Shown in pieces: positions 20,665 to 30,000 of a DNA stretch of 64,000 nt. The position numbers were made by a program, and so were the translations under genes. Every line of letters begins with the position of its first letter. Position 1 is the first letter of the stretch. Where the stretch lies: contig NZ_JACRAH010000042.1 of NCBI RefSeq assembly GCF_016234775.1, positions 62,001 through 126,000 on the forward strand, in the 5' to 3' direction. This DNA comes from Aquabacterium sp. Lineage in GTDB: Bacteria > Pseudomonadota > Gammaproteobacteria > Burkholderiales > Burkholderiaceae_C. A model generated the notes under the pieces. It ran no database searches and had not been told where the DNA came from. It saw only the letters and a list, made by a program, of their open reading frames with translations.

Positions 20665-22119
20665 TTAAAGCAACCTGCCTGGCGCGTTAGGGTTCTGCGC
20701 ATCGGCGCTATTCATGCCGATACTTTCCAATGGGTAGAGAACACCTTCGTGAGATCGAGACCATGGGTTTTTTGCTCTTTGGGATGCCGTCAGATAACCG
20801 ATAACTGGCACCCTTAGCAACGTGACCAGATCGGAAGTGCTGCGCACCTTGCGGTCCGCCAGCTCTACCACCATCGTGACGAAGGCAGCAATGATCGCAC
20901 CCAGAACCGCACCAATAAGGGTATTGACGCCGATCTTGGGTGACGAGGGCGTGACCGGTTCAGACGCGGTGTTAAGCACCACGATGTTGTTCTGACTGTT
21001 GCTGCCTTCTAGGTTCATCTGGCTCTGACGGGCCTGGATTGCATCGTAGACACGCTGTGCTGCACCAACTTCCCGTTCGATGACCAGCAGTTCGTTGCGG
21101 TCCTGCTTCAGTTTAAGCAGTTTGTCGCGTTGCTCGTTGTAAGCTGCGAGGATCGTGGCCTCTTTGCTCTGGTTGATTTGGCTGGACGCGGTCAAGCTGT
21201 TACCGACGCGACCAGTTTCTCGGCGTATCTTGTCCTTGATTGACGCGATGCTGGCGCGGAGTTCGACAATGATGGGGTGGTTTTCACCATAGCGCTCTAG
21301 TGATTCGTCCAATTTGGCCTCGGAGCGGCTCAGGTCACTCCGCAATGACAGGAGCAGTGTGCTGGCCATGGCGTCTGGCGAGACATCACCGTTGTTCATT
21401 GCTTGTGCTCGCCTGCTGGAAGAGTCTGCCAGTGCACCTCTTAGGGCAGTGAGTTGAGCGGACAGATCGTTCAATTTAATCGACTCTGTATCCAACTTTT
21501 CATCAGTGACCAAAATGCCTTTGGATTGCTGAGCCTCAGAAAGTTTGTTTTGCGCAGCTTCCAGCTTTTGACGAGCCAGGTTGGCGCGCTCTTCGAAAAA
21601 GTCAGAATATTGCTTGGCTGGCGTCGTCTTGAATTGAACGGTGGAGTCGATATAGGCTTTGGCAAAATTGTTGGCAAGCGCTTCAGCGAATTTGGGCTCT
21701 GTGGCCTCATAGCTGATTTCAACAACATTTGACTCACGCGCAGCCTCGACCTTGAGACTATTTAAAATTCGACGTGACAACCACGCGATGTAGTCACCTT
21801 TCGCGCCACTCTTATCCCACTCTGTCCTCATGAGAGCGTTGTCGTCAAGTTGGAGATTCTTGATGACTTTCTGCGCAACATGGTTGCTCTCGATGATGTC
21901 CACTTGTGTGGCCAGGAAGGCGGCAGACGGCATGATGCCCGTGGCAGATGTGCCGGCTACCGGGTCAACCTTCAAGTCAATCATGAGTACGGCTTTGGCC
22001 GTGTACTTCTTTGGCCAGACCAGGCTACCGACGAGCGCAATGGATGTCAACGCGACAAAAATCGCTGTTGCCAGGATCCATCTGGCGCGAAGGACTCTTA
22101 GAAAATCAGAAAAACTCAT
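20665..22119 (-). CDS. epsF: Chain length determinant protein EpsF
   Basis: 484 aa; MSFSDFLRVLRARWILATAIFVALTSIALVGSLVWPKKYTAKAVLMIDLKVDPVAG...; paralog of the left-edge gene. Confidence 0.88.
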   Translation of the reverse strand: MSFSDFLRVLRARWILATAIFVALTSIALVGSLVWPKKYTAKAVLMIDLKVDPVAGTSATGIMPSAAFLATQVDIIESNHVAQKVIKNLQLDDNALMRTEWDKSGAKGDYIAWLSRRILNSLKVEAARESNVVEISYEATEPKFAEALANNFAKAYIDSTVQFKTTPAKQYSDFFEERANLARQKLEAAQNKLSEAQQSKGILVTDEKLDTESIKLNDLSAQLTALRGALADSSSRRAQAMNNGDVSPDAMASTLLLSLRSDLSRSEAKLDESLERYGENHPIIVELRASIASIKDKIRRETGRVGNSLTASSQINQSKEATILAAYNEQRDKLLKLKQDRNELLVIEREVGAAQRVYDAIQARQSQMNLEGSNSQNNIVVLNTASEPVTPSSPKIGVNTLIGAVLGAIIAAFVTMVVELADRKVRSTSDLVTLLRVPVIGYLTASQRAKNPWSRSHEGVLYPLESIGMNSADAQNPNAPGRLL

Positions 22120-22186
22120 GTTGTTTTGAAGGTGTGATGCCGGTTGTGCGGTCCTGCATCCCCCTTGTTGGAGGGGGAGCTTCGGA

Positions 22187-23242
22187 TTATTTCAGGCCAG
22201 ACAAACCTTTGTTCAGCGCGTTGGGATCAATACCATCGGAGGCACTTTCAGCAGGTGTAGATGGTGCGGCTGGCGCGGTAGCTGCGCTGGCCGCAGCAGC
22301 CCCAGAAGCTGGCTTGTTCGCAAACTTGCCAATGTATTCAACCTTGGCAGCAGTGCGCAGGGCCTTGAGTTCCTTCTGGGCGAATTCACGGCGGCGCTCG
22401 ACGGTCAGGTATTGTTCGATGGCGGGCTTGGCCTGCTCGAAAGTGACCGGCTGGCTCTTGCTGGCCACGATCAGCAGGGCCTTGAAGCCGTCCTTGGCCG
22501 TGATGTAGAGCGCTTCACCGTCGTCCACCTTGCTCAAAGGTTCAATGATGCCCAGGGGCAGGCTCTCGGCAGCTTGAGTGGATTGGTTGGCCGTGAATTT
22601 CAGGCCGCTGGCCTTGAGCACTTCGCCAAAATCGGCAGCCGTCTTGGTTGCCTTGAGCTTTTCCATCAACGGAGCGGACTGTTCGGGTGTGGCCGGAACG
22701 GTGAATTCTTGCAGCGCATAGACTTTGCGTTGGGCAAACAAGGCCGGCTTGGAGTCAAAGTACTTGCGCACGTCGTCTGACGAAGGTGTGCCAGCGCCGG
22801 CCGCAGCAGCCTTTTCAATATAGGCGCGCGCCAGGATGCTGCGGCGTGTGGAGTCGAGCAGGGCGACGATCTGTGGGTCGCGGTCCAGCTTTTGTTCTTC
22901 GGCCTTGGCCACGGCCAGTTGTTGATCGATCAGGCCTTCCAGGGCCTGGTGGCTGGCCGCTTCGGCTTGCTCTGGCTTGAGGCCTTGCTGGCGTTCCAGC
23001 AACTGGTTGATCTGGTGGACGGTGATTTCTTCGTCGTTGACACGGGCTGCCGCCTGGCTGGCCTTGGCTTCCGGTTTGGATTTGTCCCCGCAGCCGGCGA
23101 TCACCAGGGCTGAGGCAATGACAACGGGCATCAGCGCCATCGTGCGGATGGAGCGTTGACGGGTGATGGCTTGCAGGCGGGTTTGCATGGTTGAACTGTT
23201 GGGTTGTTTCAAATATTGATGCACAGGCCGTGTTTTCGGCAC
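22187..23242 (-). CDS. epsD: EpsD family peptidyl-prolyl cis-trans isomerase
   Basis: Lipobox VIAGCGDKSK; VNDEEITVHQINQLLERQ...EGLIDQQLAVAKAEEQKLDRDPQIV; start may be 23188. Confidence 0.85.
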   Translation of the reverse strand: MPKTRPVHQYLKQPNSSTMQTRLQAITRQRSIRTMALMPVVIASALVIAGCGDKSKPEAKASQAAARVNDEEITVHQINQLLERQQGLKPEQAEAASHQALEGLIDQQLAVAKAEEQKLDRDPQIVALLDSTRRSILARAYIEKAAAAGAGTPSSDDVRKYFDSKPALFAQRKVYALQEFTVPATPEQSAPLMEKLKATKTAADFGEVLKASGLKFTANQSTQAAESLPLGIIEPLSKVDDGEALYITAKDGFKALLIVASKSQPVTFEQAKPAIEQYLTVERRREFAQKELKALRTAAKVEYIGKFANKPASGAAAASAATAPAAPSTPAESASDGIDPNALNKGLSGLK

Positions 23243-23325
23243 TGGTACAAGATCTTTTAGCGCGGCCTAAGTTCCCGGGGGTTTTCTCGGGGCGCTTGAA
23301 TGAGTGTACGACTCCATCGTGACGG

Positions 23326-23994
23326 TCATTTCACAGATGGGGGGCGGTTGGTAACAGAAGCGAACAGATGGGCGAGCAAGGCTGACAGGACACCACTCAC
23401 ATGAGCCCAGGGGGCCACATTTATATCCGAGCCTGGGGGCCTGATCAGCGTGTGCTGCCAGGGGTTTTCCATGATAATTTTCAATATCAGGGCACCCAGC
23501 AGGGTGCATCCGAGTATTTGCCCTGATTGGGTTGTTGATTTTGTAACCTGATGTAGGGCAATCAGGGTCGCACCTGCGTGCAATACCCCTGACAGACCAA
23601 TATAGACATGCAGAGGCTGGCCCAGCATGCCCAATTGGGTGATCGGCCAGGCGAGGAGCCAGGCCCAGGCTGTACGCCCTGGTACCCGGGCGGTATAGCC
23701 GAGCGCGGCGATCAGTGACAGGGCCATGAGATTGCGCTGCAGGTGCTGGGCGCTGCCGTGCAGCCATGCGGCGGACCACCAGGTCCATGGCGCTTGATGC
23801 CAGGGCTGGTTGGGGTGCAAGGCTATACGTGAAGCCCAGCTTGGCCAAGTGGTATCGGGCTGATCGAGCGGTACCCAGCCCAGGCAGGCCGCTGGGACAC
23901 CCAGGAGCAGGCACATCGCCAGCCAGAGCCAGGGCGGCTGTCGTTTTTCGCTCTGGTGCGCTGGCGCCCTCACTTGGGCGGAAAAACGGCGCAC
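23326..23994 (-). CDS. rrtA: Rhombosortase-like rhomboid serine protease
   Basis: 222 aa; rhomboid-like WLHGSAQHLQRNLMAL, YIGLSGVLHAGA, HVSGVLSALLAHL. Confidence 0.72.
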   Translation of the reverse strand: MRRFSAQVRAPAHQSEKRQPPWLWLAMCLLLGVPAACLGWVPLDQPDTTWPSWASRIALHPNQPWHQAPWTWWSAAWLHGSAQHLQRNLMALSLIAALGYTARVPGRTAWAWLLAWPITQLGMLGQPLHVYIGLSGVLHAGATLIALHQVTKSTTQSGQILGCTLLGALILKIIMENPWQHTLIRPPGSDINVAPWAHVSGVLSALLAHLFASVTNRPPSVK

Positions 23995-26882
23995 CAGAGT
24001 GCCAGCACGGCATCCCGGGGGATTTGAAGGGCAGGCATTTGCGCCAGTTCGAACCTGGTCGCGGCGTCATCCAGGCGGGCTCGATGCTGGATGCGTCGCA
24101 ATTCTCGGTAGGCCTGCCCTGCGGCGTGCCCGATGCCCGGTGGGAGCAGGCCTGCTTGTTCGGCCCGATCCAGCAGGGCGATGTTGCCTTTGTTGTCCAG
24201 CAGTTCGGGGTGCAGGCGGCTGTAGGCCAGGATGAGGAACTGCACGGCGAATTCCACATCGATCATGCCGCCTGGGCTGTGTTTGATGTCGAACTCGGTG
24301 GACGGACAGGTATGGGCCTCGCGCATGCGTTCGCGCATGGTGGTGACCTCTTCGCGCAAGGCGGCCGGGTCACGCTCGGCGCTGAGCACGGCGCGGCGGG
24401 TGGTCTCGAAGCGCTCGGCCAGGGCGGGCTCGCCTGCGCACCAGCGGGCGCGGGTCAGGGCCTGGTGTTCCCAGGTCCAGGCGGTATTGCTGCCGCGTTG
24501 GCGCTGGTAGTCGTCAAACGAGTGGAAGCTGGTCACCAGCAGGCCGGAGTTGCCGTTGGGACGCAAGGCGGTGTCGATGTCGAACAGTTCGCCCACGGAG
24601 GTGCGCAGCGTCAGCCAGTTGACGAGTTTGCGCGCAAACATCATGTAGGCGTCAATGGGGCCTGCGGTGTCCGGGCCGGCATCAGCCGGTTGTTCGTCCT
24701 GGGTGTCGTCGTACAGGAAGACGACATCGAGATCGCTGCCATAGCCCAGCTCCAGGCCGCCCAGCTTGCCGTAGGCGATGACGGCGAAGTGCGGCTGGCG
24801 GCCCACGGCATACACGCCTTGCTTGCCAGGGCGCTGCTGCAGGTGGCCCCAGGCCCACTGGATGGTGGTGTTGAGGGTGGCATCGGCCAGCGCGGAGAGG
24901 TCGTCGGCGACTTGCTCCACGGTGAGTTGGCCCTCGACGTCGCGCACCAAGGTGCGGAAGATCTCGGCGTGGTGGGCGCGGCGCAGGGTGTCGAGCAGCG
25001 CTTCTTCGTCGGCCTGACCGGCGCGCGTCCAGGCGTTGTGGCGTTCGTTGAGTTCTTTTTGATAGGCCGCAGCGTCGAAGCGGCCTTCCATCAGGCGCGG
25101 ATCGGCCAGTTCGTCGATCACGCCAGGATGGCGCAGCAGGTAGCGCATGGGCCATTTGGCCAGGCCGAGCAGGCGCAGCAGGCGGTTGAGCACCTCGGGG
25201 CGTTCGGCCAGCAGCGACAGATAGCTGTCACGGCGCAGCAGGGGGTTGAGCCACTCAATGAAGCGCAGGACGGCGTCGGGCCCCAGGCAGTCGGACTCGT
25301 CTGGCTGCAAGCCTTTGCTGTCCTTGCCGTAGGCTGTCAGGGTGGCGCGGCCGATCAGTTTGGCCAGACGCAGCTTGGCGGCGTCCGACAGCATGGCCAC
25401 TTTGGCTTGAGCGGCAAAGTCACGGACCTTGCTGGCCACAGGCTCGGGCAGCTTGGCCAGGAATTCATCGCTGTCCACGGGCAGGGGCGGGCCGCCGCAG
25501 GTTTTGCAGCCACCTTCGCCCGACGAGCCGGGTCCGCGTCCGTCATGCAGCAGGGCATCGAATTCCGTGGCGACGAGTTCGCGCACACTGCACAAGGCAT
25601 CCAGCAGCTGGCAGGTGCCGGTGTGGCAGTCCGGGTTGATGGGCGTGCCATGTTCCCGGCCCAGCAGGCCCAGGCTGTCGGCAATCCAGGCCAGATCCCT
25701 GTCTTCTGTGGGCAGCATATGGGTCTGCTGGTCGTCCAGGAACTGGATGCGGTGCTCGATGCGGCGCAGGAAGATGTAGGCCTGCGCCAGCCATTTGGCC
25801 GTGGCATTGGGAATCAGTCCACGTGCGGCCAGGCGTGGCAGGGCCTTGAGCGTGGAGCGGGTGCGGATTTCAGGGAACTGCCCGCCACGTACCACTTGCA
25901 GCAGTTGCACCGTGAATTCGATTTCCCGGATGCCGCCGCGTGAGAGTTTGACGTCGTTGGCGCGCTCAGGCCGGCCGGCGGCACGGCGGTTGGCTTCGTC
26001 GCGGATCTTGCGGTGCAGCTGGCGCAGGCCTTCGAAGACGCCGTAATCCAGGTAGCGGCGGAAAACGAAGGGCATGACGATGTCGCGCAGGTCAAGGGCG
26101 CGCTTGTGGTGCTCGCCTCCCGGCATGGCGCGGCGCGGCGCGATGATGCGGCTTTTGAGCCAGGCAAAGCGCTCCCACTCGCGACCTTGCACCAGGAAAT
26201 ACTCTTCCAGCATGCTCAGGCTGACCACCGAGGGGCCGGAGTTGCCGTTGGGGCGCAAGGCCAGATCGACGCGGAAGACGAAACCGTCTTCGGTGGTGTC
26301 GCCGATCAGGGTGGACAGGCGGCGAGCTACCAGGGTGAAGTACTCGTGGACGGTGACGCGGCCCTTGATGATGCCGATGTCGTCGTTCAACCCGGTCGTA
26401 TGGCCGTCTTCTTCGTAAACGTAGATCAGGTCGATGTCGGACGAGACGTTGAGTTCGCGCCCGCCCAGCTTGCCCATGCCCACGACCCACATGTCGATGC
26501 GCTGGCCTTGCTCGTTGAGCGGGGCGCCGTGCTTGGCATCGGCTTCAGCCTCGGCGGTGCGCAGGGCGTAATCCAGGGTGACTTCGGCCAACTCCGTCAT
26601 GGTGGCCGTGATGTCCAGCATGGCGCAGCCTTGTTCGACATCCAGCACCACCAGGCGCTCCATGACCAGTTGGCGGGCCACGCGCAGGGCGGCGCCCAGT
26701 TCGCGGCCTTGGGCCAGCAGGTGGTCGATGAGTGTGCTGATTTGGGCGGCTCGGGGCTGCCCAGGTGCGGTCTCGGCAAATGCGGCCAGTTCGGCGGGAT
26801 AGCGCCTGCGGATACGTTGAACGTAGCGCGAGTGCTCGGCCAGGGCCGTTGTCTTTACAGCGTCAAATGGGAAATCAAACAT
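23970..26882 (-). CDS. glnE: Bifunctional glutamine synthetase adenylyltransferase/adenylyl-removing enzyme
   Basis: 970 aa; GKLGGRELNVSSDIDLIYVYEEDG, LRPNGNSGPSVVSLSMLEEYFLVQGREWERFAWLKSR, AYGKLGGLELGYGSDLDVVFLYD. Confidence 0.95.
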   Translation of the reverse strand: MFDFPFDAVKTTALAEHSRYVQRIRRRYPAELAAFAETAPGQPRAAQISTLIDHLLAQGRELGAALRVARQLVMERLVVLDVEQGCAMLDITATMTELAEVTLDYALRTAEAEADAKHGAPLNEQGQRIDMWVVGMGKLGGRELNVSSDIDLIYVYEEDGHTTGLNDDIGIIKGRVTVHEYFTLVARRLSTLIGDTTEDGFVFRVDLALRPNGNSGPSVVSLSMLEEYFLVQGREWERFAWLKSRIIAPRRAMPGGEHHKRALDLRDIVMPFVFRRYLDYGVFEGLRQLHRKIRDEANRRAAGRPERANDVKLSRGGIREIEFTVQLLQVVRGGQFPEIRTRSTLKALPRLAARGLIPNATAKWLAQAYIFLRRIEHRIQFLDDQQTHMLPTEDRDLAWIADSLGLLGREHGTPINPDCHTGTCQLLDALCSVRELVATEFDALLHDGRGPGSSGEGGCKTCGGPPLPVDSDEFLAKLPEPVASKVRDFAAQAKVAMLSDAAKLRLAKLIGRATLTAYGKDSKGLQPDESDCLGPDAVLRFIEWLNPLLRRDSYLSLLAERPEVLNRLLRLLGLAKWPMRYLLRHPGVIDELADPRLMEGRFDAAAYQKELNERHNAWTRAGQADEEALLDTLRRAHHAEIFRTLVRDVEGQLTVEQVADDLSALADATLNTTIQWAWGHLQQRPGKQGVYAVGRQPHFAVIAYGKLGGLELGYGSDLDVVFLYDDTQDEQPADAGPDTAGPIDAYMMFARKLVNWLTLRTSVGELFDIDTALRPNGNSGLLVTSFHSFDDYQRQRGSNTAWTWEHQALTRARWCAGEPALAERFETTRRAVLSAERDPAALREEVTTMRERMREAHTCPSTEFDIKHSPGGMIDVEFAVQFLILAYSRLHPELLDNKGNIALLDRAEQAGLLPPGIGHAAGQAYRELRRIQHRARLDDAATRFELAQMPALQIPRDAVLALWCAVFPPK

Positions 26883-27016
26883 GGAACCAAGGGGCCGACG
26901 TGGTGGTCTGTGCTAGGGTTATCGGTTGTCGATCCCTGATGCTGTACCTCAATGCGATGGTAGGGCACCAGAGTGGCCTGAAATGTAGGTGGTTCGACTG
27001 ATGCAACCCTTCTTTC

Positions 27017-30000
27017 ATGTCATTGCCCCCCGAACCGTTCAACCAGCGCCAGGCCGGCACCAGAACCAGCCAGCGCGGCGTCCTCAGAGCTTCTGCCTTG
27101 ACCTTGGGGCGGGTGGGGCGTCGGGTCGTCCTGGGTTTGTCCATACTGGCTGGCGTTGTGCTGTTGCTGGCCGCGCTGGCCTGGGGTGTCTTGCTGCTTC
27201 AGATTTTGCCGCGTATTGATTCGTGGCGGTTTGATCTGGCTGAGCAAGCCACGCAAGCAATAGGGGTGCCCGTGCGCATTGGCAAGGTCATCGGGCGTGC
27301 TGATGGTATCTGGCCCACCTTGTCCTTGCGCGAGGTTCAACTTCTGGATGCGGCAGGCCGGGTGGCTTTGCGTCTGCCTGAGGTCACGGCGCGCGTCTCG
27401 CTGTCGACCCTGTCGCCGCGTGCGCTGGCGGATGGCGAGTTGCGCCTGGATCAATTGGTGATCGTCGCGCCCGAGCTGGATGTGCGGCGCGATGCCGCCG
27501 GCCAGTGGCATGTGGCGGGTTTGAAAATCGCGCCCTCCTCGGGGGCGGCAGGTGGCTCGGCTGCGACCGACTGGGTGCTGTCGCAGGCCCGCATCCAGAT
27601 TCGTCAGGGAACGATACGCTGGACAGACGAGCTGATGGGGGCGCCCACGCTGGCCTTGCAGCAGCTGGACCTGACACTGCGCAATCGGCCAGGGTTGGGG
27701 CGGCGTTTGCACGAGCTGACGGTCTCCGCCACGCCGCCGGCAGAGTTCGGCCAGCGCTTCAACGTGTCTGCTTCGATGACGCAACCGCTGTGGCTGGCGT
27801 CTGGCGTGCCTGTCAAGGATGGCGAGTCCGTGCCTTTGTGGCAGCGTTGGGAGTTGGATGCCACACGGCCCAGCCAGTGGATGACCTGGTCGGGGGCCAT
27901 CAGCGCCGAGTTGCCGTTCGTGGACGTGCAGCGGCTCAAGCAGCATGTGAAGCTGCCTGTCGACGTGGAAGGCGGGCGGGGCGCCATGCAGGCCACCCTC
28001 AGTCTGAGCAAGGGCTTGCCCAGCGGCTTGAAGCTGGACGTGGCCATGCGCGATGTCAATGTGAGGCTGGCCCGCGGATTGGCGCCGCTTGCGTTTCGGC
28101 GCCTGGACGGTCAGGTTGCGGTGTCGCATGAGGCGCAATCCTCCTCCTTGTCGTTCCAGAAGCTCACCTTCCAGTTGAGCGATGGCCTGGTCTGGCCTGC
28201 CAGCAGCGGTAGTCTGGTGTGGCGGCATGCGCCTTGGCCTGAGGCCCTGTCTGATGCCGTGTGGGGCTTGACGAGGGGAGGCGAGGCGCAGGCTGATCGG
28301 CTTGACCTGAATCTGCTGGCGCAGTTGGCCGATCGGCTTCCGCTGGCCCCCAAAGTTCGGGCTACGCTGGCTGATGTGGCGCCGCATGGTGTGGTGTCGC
28401 AACTGGCGTGGAGCTGGGAAGGTCTGCTGGAGTCGCCTCAACGTTACAAGGCCAGTGGCCGTGTGCATGGGCTGGGTTGGGCTGCCTCTGCCAAGGACAG
28501 CCGTCCCGGCATGGATCAGGCGACGGTCAGCGTCGTGGCCGATGAGACCGGGGGGCATGCCGATCTGGATGTGAAGCAGGGCTGGATTGCCTTCCCCGGT
28601 GTGTTTGAAGAGCCCCGCATTCCGCTTCAGGCCTTGCAGGCCAAGGTGTCGTGGACGATCTCGCCCTCGCGGGTCAAAGGTTTGCCCGCCGAATTGAAGG
28701 TGGATGTCAGCGAGGCCAGCTTTGCCAATGCCGATGTCAGCGGGCAACTGGAGGGGCATTGGCGAACCGGCTCGGGGCTGTCGGCGCTGGATGGCAAGGT
28801 GGTATCGCGCTTTCCGGGGCTGTTAAGTCTGACGGGACGGCTCGACCGTGCTGACGCTGCCAAAGTGTGGCGTTATTTGCCGCTGGCCATCCCTAAAGCG
28901 CCTCGCGACTATGTGAGGTTGGCCTTGCGCAGCGGGCAGGGTGAGAAGGTGTCTTTTGATGTGGAGGGGGACCTCAATGAGTTCCCCTTCAAGGACGATC
29001 AGGGGGGGCGCTTCCGTGTGAAGGTGCCTTTGCGTGATGTGTCCCTGGATTACGTGCCGCAGGGCCTGATGGGGACGCAGGCCGATGCCCGTCAGGTCAA
29101 CTGGCCGGCGTTCACCTCGATGCAAGGCTTGTTGCTGTTCGAGGGGCAGCGCATGCAGATCAAGGATGCCAAGGGGCGTCTGGGTGATGTGGGCTCGGGG
29201 ACCTTCGGTTTGCATGACGTCGAAGGGCTCATCGAGGACCTGGGGCACGCGGATCCGCATCTGACCATCAAGGGCCAAGGCGAAGGGCCGCTCAATGACA
29301 TGGTGCGATTCTTGTCCGCATCGCCTATCGGGCGCTGGACGGACAATGTCCTGGGGGCGGCGCAGTCAAACGGCACGGCCGCCATGCGCCTGTCGCTCGA
29401 CATTCCGCTGGATCATGCGGACGACACGCGCCTGAGAGGGACGGTGTCGATGCTGGAGCGGGACGGGGCCAGCTTGCGGTTGAACCCCTCTCTGCCATTG
29501 TTTGCTGCCTTGCAAGGCACGATCGGCTTCACGGAAACCGACCTCAATGTGAAGGCCAAAGCGCGCGTTTGGGGGCACGCGGTGGATGTGGACGGGCGCA
29601 GAGCGTCCGATGGCACCACGCGCTTTGTGGCGCAGGGCTTGATGTCTGCAGAAGGCTTGCGTCAGGCGAGCGAGTTTCCCTTCCTGCAAAAGCTTGCTCA
29701 GCGCTTTTCAGGAGAATCACCGGTCACGGTCAACGTCACGATGGGGCGTGTCGATGCACAGGGCAAGCGGGCCTTGCCTGAGGTGCTGATCAGCTCGAAT
29801 CTGCAGGGCATGGCGGCGAATTTGCCGGCCCCTTTGAACAAGCCGGCATCGGCCGTCTGGCCTTTGCGTGTCACCCATCGGCTGGAGGATGCGCAAGGCT
29901 TGAGCGACGCGATTGTGGTTGATCTGGGCAATCCGCAGGCGCTTCAGATGACGTCCAACGCCGTGCCCTGGTTGCGGGTGGATCTGCGCCGGGATACCAG

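Noticed and set aside
23267-24259. 330-aa minus ORF
   Set aside because: Alternate frame overlapping glnE and the rhombosortase-like gene; the 23326-23994 frame is the conserved-looking one
23766-25943. 725-aa plus ORF
   Set aside because: Fully antisense to glnE; Gly/Ala/Gln/His-rich translation with no domain
27020-28759. 579-aa minus ORF
   Set aside because: Antisense to the YhdP-like gene
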